From Bradyrhizobium australiense (GTDB lineage Bacteria; Pseudomonadota; Alphaproteobacteria; Rhizobiales; Xanthobacteraceae): a DNA stretch of 64,000 bases. The stretch covers positions 1 to 64,000 of the forward strand of contig NZ_JAAVLX010000012.1 in NCBI RefSeq assembly GCF_013114825.1, written 5' to 3'. The notes below the pieces were generated by a model, which worked only from the letters and a program-made list of their open reading frames with translations, was not told where the DNA came from and ran no database searches. Positions 43,297-52,659 of this stretch are shown here, piece by piece. Position numbers and translations under genes: made by a program. Every line of letters begins with the position of its first letter. Within the stretch, counting starts at the first letter, position 1.

Positions 43297-44037
43297 ATGG
43301 ATTTCAACTCAATCAGCCCAACGAACACAAGCCCGCAGCCCGATTCACCATCGCCGCCCGCGGGCCCAGCGAGCTTTGAGCACCAGCTGCGCGAGTTCGA
43401 AGATAGTGCTCCGCCACCTGCTGCGGGGTCTCCCGTGCAGCAGGGCGAAGCCTATTCGCCATATCTGGATGCCGGGCATCCCTATTCGCAATATTTGGAG
43501 TCGGGGCATCCCTTTTCATCACTGTTGGATTGGGACGATGATCTATATGCGCCGGCTGCGCCCTCCTTGGTGGCCGCCAGAGAAAGCTCTCCGCAGCCCG
43601 GCTCGCAGCAGCCGATTGCTCACGCGATCGCGGAACTCCCAGAGTTTGATCCTGATTTGATTTGGCAGAATGTGGAAGCCGGGCCATCGCAGGCTGGACC
43701 ATCGCAAGCTGGACCGTCTCAGGCCGGACCTTCGCAAGCCGGGCCGTCCTCGTCCGCCGGGGCTGCGCTGTTGGAACTCACAAATTTCATTCCCGAAAAC
43801 GAGCGTCTCATAGCCGACCACTGGGTCTTCTTTCCCCATACGGCCTCGGATGCCCAGATCAACATACTAAGGAGGGCCGGCCTCTTGCCTAGCAATACCT
43901 CCCGGACCACAACTTTCACCATGCTGGGTATGCCCAAAACAGCCGAATTTCGACAAGAGGGGTCCGTTCGTATCAAACCGTCGATGGACGCAGGCCTTAG
44001 GCCTGGACAATCGCACGGCAACGCGCCCACCGGGTAA
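43297..44037 (+). CDS. Small modular type III effector candidate, 246 aa
   Basis: ATG 43297 behind AAAGGAGGAACAGG. Layout: Pro/Ser-rich leader with ASFEHQLREFE at 26-36 (compare the FEQQL motif of the two larger effectors); a short repeated segment at 52-78 (YSPYLDAGHP, YSQYLESGHP, FSSLLDW); a run of AGPSQ units at about 128-150; and one C-terminal module at 167-228 (NERLIADHWVFFPHTASDAQ, INILRRAGLLPSN, FTMLGMPKTAEFRQEGSVRI). The module aligns by eye with the C-terminal modules at 22703 and 26528. It is behind a strong tts box, so it should be co-regulated with the machine. The frame is open to 43054 upstream, but that part contains the box itself and is not coding. Confidence 0.8.
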   Translation: MDFNSISPTNTSPQPDSPSPPAGPASFEHQLREFEDSAPPPAAGSPVQQGEAYSPYLDAGHPYSQYLESGHPFSSLLDWDDDLYAPAAPSLVAARESSPQPGSQQPIAHAIAELPEFDPDLIWQNVEAGPSQAGPSQAGPSQAGPSQAGPSSSAGAALLELTNFIPENERLIADHWVFFPHTASDAQINILRRAGLLPSNTSRTTTFTMLGMPKTAEFRQEGSVRIKPSMDAGLRPGQSHGNAPTG

Positions 44038-45011
44038 GCATTCCATAGCCCAGCCCGCGGAGCGGACATACTCGCGCCGCCAGCAGACCTTCGCGACGTC
44101 GCCGACGGCATCAGCACTTGGCGACGTCCTTTCCGGCCGGCGTCGACTATCTTGGCCATCTTGGCCTCCCGCCAAGATGAGTGTACTCAATCGATTAGTT
44201 ATGCGTCCTTTCAGGCATTGGCGGCTTAACGGAATACCAAGAGTCCACACGACCTAGCCGCAGGATCCGTGCCCACGTCACTGTATCGTCTCGGCCGTGC
44301 GAAGCTTAGAGCGACGAGCGAGCATCTTCGGTCTAACTTGTATGGGCCGGCAGGAACGTGCCTCATCGTTCGATGCTGTGCTTTTCCCTCGAACCTCAGA
44401 TGGCGGCTCGAATTTAACCGACCATGCCGGCGTGAGCACTTGCTCGATGCGCCGAGTGTGGCACCGACACGACCATAGTCGAAATGAGTGACCCCGTCTG
44501 GCGCACGGCAAGAATTCGTTGCTATTGACGACATCGCCGCGACCCAACCCAACCGTGCCTTGAAACAGGCCAGCGTGTGGCCGTGCGGGCCAACGCAGGG
44601 CCCGATGACGAAAACGTCGGGAACTGCTTTGAGTTTTGCGCTCACGACAATGCCGGAAACGGCAAGACAGGTGTTGTACCGTCCGAGGCAGCGCCCCCGG
44701 TATCCAATGCGAGCCAAAAAACGCAGTGCTCTCTCTGCCAGTTTTGGCCGATCTGACCTCCAGCCAGGAACGCAGGGGGTGACGACGACTCACCGTAAAT
44801 CGACCGACATAAGGATCACTAAACGATCACCGGCCGTCGCCGGCTCCGACGTGCCCGCCGATATATCCTCTCGTCCGGCTCCGACAGTGCCGTTCGGACC
44901 TTTACTGCCGGCCCGAGATCCGTCGCATTGACGGCACCGCTTGCCACGACCGCAGCTATCGCGGCGCCCAAAAAAGAAGCTCAAGTCGCATGTCACCTCA
45001 CCTACACAAAG
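44038..45011. other. Gene-poor stretch, about 1 kb
   Basis: Several overlapping frames of 120-170 codons on both strands, none with a domain. A minus-strand reading (AVSGIVVSAKLKAVPDVFVI then GPCVGPHGHTLACFKARLG) is moderately protein-like but has no start context. Confidence 0.4.
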
Positions 45012-46436
45012 TTAATTCGGTGTTGCCGGCGTTGCGGCTGATGGCGTGTCGCCTGGCTGTACTGCCGCTGGCGGCGGCGTCGTGGGCGATGGCGCGGTGG
45101 TCGACCGGGCTGCGGCCAGTGGGGAGCGGCCGACGATGACGGTGAGCAGACCCTGGCCCCACAGCCGCTGCGCCGCCTTGCCGGCATCCTCCAGCGTCAC
45201 CGCATCGACGAGCGCGCTATGCTTCTCGATATAATCGATCGGCAGCTTGTCGAGCTGATACTGCAGCAGCGCCCGCGCAAGGTTTGACGAGGTATCGAGC
45301 GCCAGCATCTGCGAGCCCTTCAGGTACGACTTGGCGTTATCGAGTTCCTGCCGGGTCGGGCCCTCCTCGGCCATGCGGCGGACCTGCTTCTCGACCTCCT
45401 CGACCGTCTCGCTGGCGTGATCGGCCCGGGTGCCGGTATTGCCGACAAACACGGCGGAATGATCCATCCACAAGAGCGTCTCATGGACGGAATAGGCTAG
45501 CCCGCGCTTCTCGCGGACTTCGCGGAATAGCCGCGACGCCAGCCCGCCGCCACCGAGAATTTGGTTGACGACATAGGCGGCCATGAAATCCGGCTCGCTG
45601 CGGCGGACGCCAGCACCGCCGAAGGTCACGACCGTTTGCGGCACGTCGAGCGGAATGAAGACGCACTGCGGCGCCTTTGCCGCGACCACATCGGCTACCT
45701 GTGTCAACTCCGCCTTGGCCGGCAGGCTACCAAACGTCTTGTCGAGCAGTCTAGCAAGCGTCTCTGGATCGACGTCACCCACCACCGCGATCTTGAGCGT
45801 GTCCTTTGCGATCACGCGGCGGACATAGTCCTTCAAGTCGGCGACGTCGATCTTCGGCACGCTCTCGACGGTGCCTCCGGCCTGGCGGGCATAAGGATGA
45901 TCGTCGAAGGCGACTTCGAAGAATTTGCGATTGGCGAGCGTTGATGGATTGGTGGAGTCACGCCGAAGGTTCGCGAGCACCGCGGCGCGGATCCGTTCGA
46001 CATCGGGCGTATCGAAATGCGCCGAGGTCAGCGCCATCCGCAGCAAATCGAAAGCCTCGTCCTTGTTGTCCTTGAGCATGCGCAAAGAGCCGCGGAACTG
46101 GTCGCGCCTCGAGGTAAAGCTCAGCTTAATGGCGCGGCGGTCGAGCCGCTCGTGAAAGGTCTCGAAGTCGAGATCGCCGGCCCCTTCATCGAGCAGGCTG
46201 GCAACCATGTGGCCGACGCCGGGCTTGTCGGTAGGGTCCTGGGTCGCTCCGCCGTCGAAGGCATATTTCATCGCGATCAGCGGGACGGTGGCGTCCTGGA
46301 CGAACCAGGCTTCGATGCCGCCGGGCGAGACCAGGCGCTGAATCCTGGTCGCGGCAAACAATGGTGCAGAGCCGAGCGTCGCTATCGCGAGCGAGGCCCC
46401 ACTGAGGACGGCACGGCGTGTGAAGGAATAGGTCAC
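45012..46436 (-). CDS. M16-family peptidase homologue lacking the zinc motif
   Basis: 474 aa from GTG 46436, which overlaps the upstream M16 gene stop (GTGA). A Tat-like signal is visible (SFTRRAVLSGASLAIATLGS). M16 fold markers are RIQRLVSPGGIEAWFVQD, KPGVGHMVASLLDEGAG, GGGGLASRLFREVREKRGLA and YSVHETLLWMDH. The zinc site HxxEH reads HMVAS, so it should not bind zinc; in M16B heterodimers one partner is inactive in this way and supplies the R/Y pair for substrate binding (here REKRGLAYS). The C-terminus is Pro/Thr/Ala-rich. The pair resembles y4wA/y4wB found near T3SS genes in NGR234. Confidence 0.9.
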   Translation of the reverse strand: MTYSFTRRAVLSGASLAIATLGSAPLFAATRIQRLVSPGGIEAWFVQDATVPLIAMKYAFDGGATQDPTDKPGVGHMVASLLDEGAGDLDFETFHERLDRRAIKLSFTSRRDQFRGSLRMLKDNKDEAFDLLRMALTSAHFDTPDVERIRAAVLANLRRDSTNPSTLANRKFFEVAFDDHPYARQAGGTVESVPKIDVADLKDYVRRVIAKDTLKIAVVGDVDPETLARLLDKTFGSLPAKAELTQVADVVAAKAPQCVFIPLDVPQTVVTFGGAGVRRSEPDFMAAYVVNQILGGGGLASRLFREVREKRGLAYSVHETLLWMDHSAVFVGNTGTRADHASETVEEVEKQVRRMAEEGPTRQELDNAKSYLKGSQMLALDTSSNLARALLQYQLDKLPIDYIEKHSALVDAVTLEDAGKAAQRLWGQGLLTVIVGRSPLAAARSTTAPSPTTPPPAAVQPGDTPSAATPATPN

Positions 46437-47902
46437 GAGCGCTTCTCCTCGCCTTTGGCCGCAGAATCCTTGATCAGATAGCCCGTTACCGAACGTTTCT
46501 TGTCGAGCCATCCCTGCGCGGCCTTGCGCACCTGCTCGGCCGTGACGGCGCGGATGCGGTCAGGCCAACTTCGGATATCGTCAACGCTGCGCCCCGTCGT
46601 GAGCCCGCGGCCATACAGGACCGCAAGCATTACCTGATCGTCCTGAGCGTAGATCGCTTCCGCAATCAGCTGGGTCTTGACGCGCTCGAGATCCTCGGCG
46701 CGTGCGGGATTTTGCGCGAGGTCGACGATCACCTTGTCGATGGCGTCCTCGATCTCGACGAAGTGGACGCCGGGTTTCGGCGTGGCCGAAATCATGAATT
46801 GCGAGGGATCGAGCGAGGTGCCGTGGTAGCTCGCGCCAGTGCTGATGGCGAGCTGCTTGTCGATGACCAGCACACGGTAGAGATAGGAGTTGGTGCCGCC
46901 GCCCATCACTTGGGCGAGCACGTCGAGCGCAGGGCTCTCGCCTGCGGCCGCGGTCGAAGCCGATGGCACGAGATAATAGCGGCGCCAGGTGGGCTGCTCG
47001 ACGCGGGGATCGGAGAGCGTCACGGTGCGGGGTGCCGCGGGCGTCGGCTCCTGTGGCCGCACGCGCTTCGTGGGGATCGCGGGCTGCGCAGGAATGTCGC
47101 CAAAATTCTTTTCCACCATCGGGCGGATTTCCTTTGGATCGACGTCGCCCGCGATGATCAGGATCGCGTTGTTCGGCGCGTAGAAGCGCTTGTAAAACGC
47201 GAGCGCGTCCTCGCGGTCGAGCTTTTCGATCTCCTGGCGCCAGCCGAGATTGGGGCGGCCGTAGGGGTGGTTGAGGTAAAGCGCCGCCCTGATCTGCTCG
47301 GTGAACCGCCTATCGGGATTGTTGGCGACGCTCCTATTGAATTCCTCCAGCACGACGTCGCGCTCGGACAGCACGTTCTCGTCTTTGAGAATGAGACCGG
47401 TCATCCGGTCCGCCTCGAGTTCCATCATTCTAGCCAGCTGATCGCGCGGCACGCGCTGGAAATAGCTGGTGTAGTCCATCGAGGTGATGGCGTTCTCGTT
47501 GCCGCCGACGCACAGCACGGTCCGGGAGAATTCGCCGGGCGGATGCTTGGCTGTGCCCTTGAACATCAGGTGTTCGAAGAAATGCGCAAGCCCCGATTTG
47601 CCCGGCGTGTCGTCGGCGGAGCCGACCTTATACCATATCATCTGCGTCACGATCGGCGTGCGATGATCAGGGATCACCACCACCTGCAGGCCGTTGGCAA
47701 GCGTAAAGCTTGCTGGTCGTTCCGAGGTGACTGTGATCTGGGCAAGCACGCTCCTGTTTTCAGGAATGTGGCTAGGATTGCTGCTATTATCCTTTTTGTA
47801 TTCAACTTTGTGTTCGACCGCCAGCGCGGTGCGCGTCATTAAGGCCATTGCAACAGTGGCCGTGCCTAGCACCTTGGTTGTCACGGAACTCCAATTCTTC
47901 AT
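46433..47902 (-). CDS. M16-family zinc peptidase, catalytic subunit
   Basis: 489 aa from ATG 47902 (MKNWSSVTTKVLG). Signal peptide GTATVAMALMTRTALA. The zinc motif is intact: GLAHFFEHLMFKGT (HxxEH, with a downstream Glu in ADRMTGLILKDENVLSERDV VLEE region). Other parts are GNENAITSMDYTSYFQRVPR and GGGTNSYLYRVLVIDKQLAI. Exported M16 peptidases of this type degrade or mature peptides in the periplasm. It is coupled to its inactive partner by a GTGA overlap. The open frame upstream to 48274 has no family similarity. Codon use is more GC-rich than in the effectors nearby. Confidence 0.93.
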   Translation of the reverse strand: MKNWSSVTTKVLGTATVAMALMTRTALAVEHKVEYKKDNSSNPSHIPENRSVLAQITVTSERPASFTLANGLQVVVIPDHRTPIVTQMIWYKVGSADDTPGKSGLAHFFEHLMFKGTAKHPPGEFSRTVLCVGGNENAITSMDYTSYFQRVPRDQLARMMELEADRMTGLILKDENVLSERDVVLEEFNRSVANNPDRRFTEQIRAALYLNHPYGRPNLGWRQEIEKLDREDALAFYKRFYAPNNAILIIAGDVDPKEIRPMVEKNFGDIPAQPAIPTKRVRPQEPTPAAPRTVTLSDPRVEQPTWRRYYLVPSASTAAAGESPALDVLAQVMGGGTNSYLYRVLVIDKQLAISTGASYHGTSLDPSQFMISATPKPGVHFVEIEDAIDKVIVDLAQNPARAEDLERVKTQLIAEAIYAQDDQVMLAVLYGRGLTTGRSVDDIRSWPDRIRAVTAEQVRKAAQGWLDKKRSVTGYLIKDSAAKGEEKRS

Positions 47903-48896
47903 GCCATGCCTTTGGTCGCATCGAGATCCACATTCTGCAGCGGACGATCCCGACAAAGCAGGGGCGCCGCACGCCGCTGGCAAGCAGTGGAGCAAAAGCC
48001 GGGCCAATCGCCTAATGCTTCCGCGCACGAGCCGCCGCGCGCGCAGCTGGAAGCAAAACGAAGCGCGTCGCCTGCTTTCTCTCCGAAAGCTAAAGCGGCA
48101 TTTGTTTGGTATCTGCCAACATGTTGCGGACGCGACGTTGCACACGAAAACGCACGACAACTCGCTGCCTCGCGTTCGCCTAAATCCTGCGACGCCACAT
48201 GCCGCAGGCCTGATCTCGCGCCAGAAGCACTGCTCCACCGTTTCGCGGCCACGCCGGCGCCGGCCACGAAACATCCAAAGCTTGTCGCGGCGCCGCCGCA
48301 GCAGGAATACCCGGCCGCGCTTCGAAGCGACGAACTTTGGTCCAAGCGGGTTCGCGACAAGAAGATCATGTGGAAGGTTTCAGGCCCGGCGAATTGATCC
48401 ACCGCTTATCCTGTTTCTCACAACGCCTTGACTTCAAGGCAGCTCGCCCTCGAGCCCGGGGCCAATTCGTCATTTCAAGCGCTGCTTCAGCGACCCGCGA
48501 GATTGTCGCGTTCGGCCTCCCCGGTATCACAAACCTGTTTCATTGGCCGTCTCCGGCAATGATGACGAACGCGCAATTCGTTTTTTGCTCGACCGTGCTC
48601 CACGGGTTCACGCAGCGTGTCGACCTCCATCGTCTTCTTGGCCTACAACTTCGTAGGTGCTTGAACGCCTCAGTCAAGTCGGACACCCCTCCCTGCCGAG
48701 AGCTGCTGCCCTGCAGGAGCGTTTTTAATGGACAGGCCTTTCGGATTGCCGGCGTGCTAGCGTCCACCGAGACCATCTTGCCCGGCGCAACACTCTTCCT
48801 CGACCAGCACTAGCGTTTCTTCGGCAGACCACCAACGCCGCAGCTGACGGAAACGTCAATGCGGTCTCCAATGGCTCATCATGAACGCCGTGAGCC
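47903..48896. other. Gene-poor stretch, about 1 kb
   Basis: Open frames exist on both strands because of high GC content, but none is protein-like. The last part (48860-48896) is the conserved flank of the tts box that follows. Confidence 0.4.
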
Positions 48897-48930
48897 TCGT
48901 CAGCTTCTCGAAAGCTAACCTTGCTAGCAT
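48897..48930 (+). promoter_or_regulatory. tts box of the 69-aa protein gene
   Basis: TCGTCAGCTTCTCGAAAGCT then AACCTTGCTAGCAT, close to the consensus and nearly identical to the box at 43072. GTCAG is 67 bp before the ATG at 48966. Confidence 0.9.
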
Positions 48931-48965
48931 GAGAGGGTGGGTTATCTATAGGCGGTGTTACGAAC

Positions 48966-49175
48966 ATGAACGCAGGTGCACCTAATATCGGAGCAGCGGG
49001 AGGCAATAACGGCGCGAATTTTGATGGAGCCGAGGGGGCCGATGAGGCCAACTCGCAGGCCATGCAACAACGTAAGGCTTTCGAAATGGCTCTTGGCATG
49101 CTCGCAATGCGAATTGTCAGCGATGCGCAAGCCGATCTAGACTCTGCCATGGACGACACAGAAGAGGATGTTTGA
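48966..49175 (+). CDS. Small tts-controlled protein, 69 aa
   Basis: Gly/Asn/Ala-rich N-terminus (MNAGAPNIGAAGGNNGANF) then one amphipathic helix (QAMQQRKAFEMALGMLAMRI, VSDAQADLDSAMD) and an acidic end. Size, lack of cysteine and the single helix recall needle/pilus subunits or small secreted Nops, but I do not recognise it. It stands alone behind a strong tts box. Confidence 0.75.
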   Translation: MNAGAPNIGAAGGNNGANFDGAEGADEANSQAMQQRKAFEMALGMLAMRIVSDAQADLDSAMDDTEEDV

Positions 49176-49889
49176 TTAGGCCCTGTCGAGTCGGAAGCAA
49201 CGAGCGGCAAATGGCACATCCATACAACGATGATAAGAGAGGAAGGAGAGGCACTTCTCGGCAGCCGGAGGATTCGCACCCCAATGGTGCCTGGTCGTTC
49301 AGACAGGTTGCGGTAAGCTTGGCGTGACAGTTCTGAGGTTGTTTTCGCTTCGGGTCACTCCGGTCATCGGTATCTCGGAGGACGTCGGGCTCACATATCG
49401 AACGGGCTCGCCTTGCTTCAGGCAATCGCCGTCACAATGTGTCTTATAGGAGTGAGAGACCACACAGGTCTTCCTGTCCCCGCGCACTGCTAGCGGCTGG
49501 TGACGCGCCTAACGACTCGGCGCGTCGCTCTTGGCTGCAAATACGATAGATCGCGCATTGCGGCCGCGTGGTATTTGCCGCCCACCCCGGGGGGCGAGGC
49601 GTGTCCCCTCTTGTCAATCGACCTTACAATGGACGTACTGGCAGAAGCCTGCGCAATGTCGACTCGAGTTGGATCAGCTCTCGCTGCTCGAGACGCCCCA
49701 CTCATCCAGTCGTGCCTTCGTTGCAGACTGCTACCGTCGGAGATATGCCACTCAGATCATCGAAAGCGTGAGAGCGCGGATAATGCATGGCCACCCCAAG
49801 CGAGGCGCTTCCCTGCGCGCTCGCGCTGAGGATTGGGAAAGCGGGCGACAGCGCCCGCTCCCATTTTCTTGAAGTGTGCCAGATCGGCC
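49176..49889. other. Intergenic stretch
   Basis: No gene supported; several overlapping GC-rich frames only. Confidence 0.45.
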
Positions 49890-51323
49890 TCACCCGGCGG
49901 CCTGCTCATTGGCGTCAATGCTCGCCTGGTTGACCTGCCATCCGGATCTATCGACCCACCCTTGACCTTGCTCATATATCGTCTGTGCACCATCCGACGT
50001 CACCTGATCGAGGGTTTGGCCAGCATTGGACTGCGTCACCTTCAGATTGTTTGCACCATCCTTGTCGTCCCCGAGCCCCTCGACAACCATGGCGTTGTCG
50101 CCATTCGTGATGGTGAGCTTGGACGAAATGGTCTTGCCCTTGCCGTAGTCGACCGTATCCACGGTGATCTTCGTGCCATCGTCGAGTTGCAGGGTCATGC
50201 CTTTCTTGAAATCAAAGTCGTCCTTGCCGTCTCCATTAGCATCGACATGAGGATCGCCATGAATCTTCGAGACATGGCCGGTTTCGTTGTTGCGAACGGT
50301 CCAGGTGCCGTCCTTCTCGTCGGCGGTGATTGTATACTTATCGCCAAGGTGAATCGTTGCCTTGCCGTCGTGGACCTCATGCGACCACACCGGATTAGTT
50401 TTCGGTGGCGGGCTCTGGTTAACCGCAACTGGGGTCATCGACACAGGCGGGGGAGGAGGAACGAAAACTGGGGTATAGTAGTAGTACGATGGAGTAGCCA
50501 GCGGCTGAGGAGTGTACTGGGACTGAGAGCCGGCGCCCGGGGCGCGCCCCTCTTCACCAGCATCGATACTCGCCTGGTCCACCTCGCGCCCGGCGCCGTC
50601 GACCCACCCCTGACCTTGCTCATGGATCGTTTGTGAACCATCTGATGTCAGCGCATCGAGAGTGAGGCCAGCGTTTGACTGCGTCACCTTAAGATTGTTG
50701 GCACCATCCTTATCGTCACCGAGCCCCTCGACAACCATGGCGTTGCTGCCATTCGTGATGGTGAGCTTCGACGAAATGCTCTTGCCGTTGCCGTAGTCGG
50801 CCGTATCCACGGTGATCTTCGTGCCATCGTCGAGTTTCAGGGTCATGCCTTTCTTGAAATCGAAGTCGTCCTTGCCGTCTCCATTAGCATCGACATGAGG
50901 ATCACCATGAATCTTCGAGACATGGCCGGTTTCGTTGTTGCGAACGGTCCAGGTGCCGTCCTTCTCGTCCGCCGTAATTGTATACTTATCGCCAAGGTGG
51001 ATCGTGGCTTTGCCGTCATGGACCTCATGCGTCCACACCGGATCAATTGAGGACGACGGCTGGTTCTGGGCGACCGACGCGAACTGGGGAGGCGGCGGCG
51101 GGGCGAGAAGGGTTGGAGCGACGTAGGCTGGACTGAGTACGGGGGGAGCGACAACGACCGGACTATTTACCGGCAGGTAATGGTAGGCCCCCACCGGGAC
51201 GCCGGCAGCGCCGGCGTACTGCCCCAATGCGACGTTGAACATTGGAACAGCGGGCACGCCTTCAGGCACGAGCCCTACCGCCGGATTGAAACCGCCCACC
51301 ACGGGAAGATACGGCATTTTCAT
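49890..51323 (-). CDS. nopE: NopE-type secreted protein with two DUF1521 domains
   Basis: 477 aa (ATG 51323; the third residue Met at 51317 has better spacing from GGAGTGA). A Pro-rich leader at 1-92 is followed by two near-identical domains at about 93-258 and 310-477, joined by a Tyr/Pro-rich linker (YYYYTPVFVPPPPPVSM). Each domain has the Ca2+-triggered self-cleavage site GDPHVD (140-145 and 356-361) in KIHGDPHVDANGDGKDDFDF, plus SHEVHDGKATIHLGDKYTIT. In B. diazoefficiens NopE1/NopE2 cleave at GD|PHVD in the presence of calcium and are delivered into nodules. A tts box lies about 250 bp upstream. The domains are also very similar at DNA level, so recent duplication or gene conversion is likely. 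Confidence 0.93.
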   Translation of the reverse strand: MKMPYLPVVGGFNPAVGLVPEGVPAVPMFNVALGQYAGAAGVPVGAYHYLPVNSPVVVAPPVLSPAYVAPTLLAPPPPPQFASVAQNQPSSSIDPVWTHEVHDGKATIHLGDKYTITADEKDGTWTVRNNETGHVSKIHGDPHVDANGDGKDDFDFKKGMTLKLDDGTKITVDTADYGNGKSISSKLTITNGSNAMVVEGLGDDKDGANNLKVTQSNAGLTLDALTSDGSQTIHEQGQGWVDGAGREVDQASIDAGEEGRAPGAGSQSQYTPQPLATPSYYYYTPVFVPPPPPVSMTPVAVNQSPPPKTNPVWSHEVHDGKATIHLGDKYTITADEKDGTWTVRNNETGHVSKIHGDPHVDANGDGKDDFDFKKGMTLQLDDGTKITVDTVDYGKGKTISSKLTITNGDNAMVVEGLGDDKDGANNLKVTQSNAGQTLDQVTSDGAQTIYEQGQGWVDRSGWQVNQASIDANEQAAG

Positions 51324-51548
51324 TCACTCCTATTGCATTGAAGGAAGCGACAGACTGCGAGGACCACCCGCACAATCAACTTGGCACGTTGCGCCGAGGC
51401 CCTTCAAAACCAATCCCAGGTCACGGCCAGCAGCAGGCGCTCTCGCGTTTCTGGTTGCAGGTGACAACAGCCTTGATCGGCGGACCACTTCTCCCCCTTG
51501 CCCCTCGGGAATCGGGACTCTCACGTCGAGCGTATCCAAGTCGCAGGA

Positions 51549-51582
51549 AATGTATCTGGAGTACCTGTCGAAAAGCTGACGA
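51549..51582 (-). promoter_or_regulatory. tts box of nopE
   Basis: Read on the minus strand: TCGTCAGCTTTTCGACAGGT then ACTCCAGATACA. GTCAG is at 51580-51576, 253 bp before the nopE start. Confidence 0.85.
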
Positions 51583-52216
51583 TAGGATAATTGCCACCAG
51601 CACATCAGTCGTCGTGTCACCTGAATGTTGAGAGCATGTGATCACGACGAACCGCTCCTTATGATGGGCGTCGCAACAACGACATCTTTGGACGCGCGGC
51701 CGGCGAGCGACCACGCTCTCTGAAGGACGCCGGTCGAGCCTCTCGCGTGAATGCTCAAGACGGTCTTCAGGTGCCGTGGAGGGCCATAATCGGAACAGAC
51801 ACCTGTTCGAAATTAGTTTTGCTTCTTGTTGCGAGGCCTCGCACTTGCACACGTCGCCTTTTGTTCGCCCGATTGCTCGCTGGGCGTTACACCGTCCGCT
51901 TGCGTACTTTTGACTAATAAATATCGGCGTACGCCGCGGGCGGCGATATCTCGAGGACTTGTCCACGGCGTTACGACGCACCAGGCGATCCAGCCTGCAC
52001 TCATCTGCTCAGGAGGCATGCTCCTTCAGCCCGACACCTGGCACAGCTCCACTGTCGCGGCGCGCTCCAGCACTACTAGGAGCACTTGACCTTTGAGATG
52101 CAAAACCTGCGCAGTCGCGTGCGCGCCAACGTCGGCCAAAATGCCGAGAGTACCGACACATTGTTCGGCGGGAGAAAAATCGGGCCCCCTCGACTCATTC
52201 CCCGGCCTTTGTGGTA
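51583..52216. other. Intergenic stretch between divergent tts promoters
   Basis: No gene supported. It separates the nopE promoter from the nopC-rhcV promoter. Confidence 0.45.
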
Positions 52217-52252
52217 CTCGTCAGCTTCTCGAAAGGTAATCCTCCTAGGATC
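52217..52252 (+). promoter_or_regulatory. tts box of the nopC-nopA-rhcV operon
   Basis: CTCGTCAGCTTCTCGAAAGG then TAATCCTCCTAGGAT. GTCAG lies about 100 bp before the first start codon. Confidence 0.9.
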
Positions 52253-52318
52253 ACAGTGCTGACCTCTAGGCGATGAGTCGTCTATTGAGCGTAGTAGAGA
52301 TGAACACAGGAGAATGCG

Positions 52319-52606
52319 ATGATTGGAGAAATGATCGGAAGCGCGGCTGGTGGATACCTCGGTGGGCCGCAGGGAGCGGCGATTGGTTCCGCTGTTGGTG
52401 GGGTACTCGACCAAGCCTTCGAGAAGGTTATTCACAAATTGGAGCCTGAGAAGGCTGATGCTGACAAGGTCGCCAAGGATAATGGCCCTGCCGCAGGAAA
52501 GACCCCGCAGTGTAGCCACGGCAACGGCGAATTGACGCTCTTGAATGGCGCGCCGGGCGCGCATGTAATGATTTCATTTCCTGCCGTCGTTACCCCAGCT
52601 GGTTAG
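52319..52606 (+). CDS. NopC-like small secreted protein
   Basis: 95 aa; ATG 52319 with GGAGAATG upstream. Glycine-rich N-terminus (MIGEMIGSAAGGYLGGPQGA, IGSAVGGVLDQAFEKVIHKL) followed by an acidic helix (PEKADADKVAKDN). It is first gene in the operon, directly before nopA, where nopC lies in NGR234 and HH103; the length fits NopC (about 98 aa). Identification rests on position and size, not on a clear motif. Confidence 0.7.
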   Translation: MIGEMIGSAAGGYLGGPQGAAIGSAVGGVLDQAFEKVIHKLEPEKADADKVAKDNGPAAGKTPQCSHGNGELTLLNGAPGAHVMISFPAVVTPAG

Positions 52607-52659
52607 GCGTGAAGCAGGTCATCAGTACCACTAACTTCCAAACAGAAAGGTGAGTCGAT

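Noticed and set aside
46712..47842. Long plus-strand frame of 376 codons opposite the M16 peptidase
   Set aside because: It is the antisense of a clearly conserved gene, and its composition is typical of GC-rich shadow frames.
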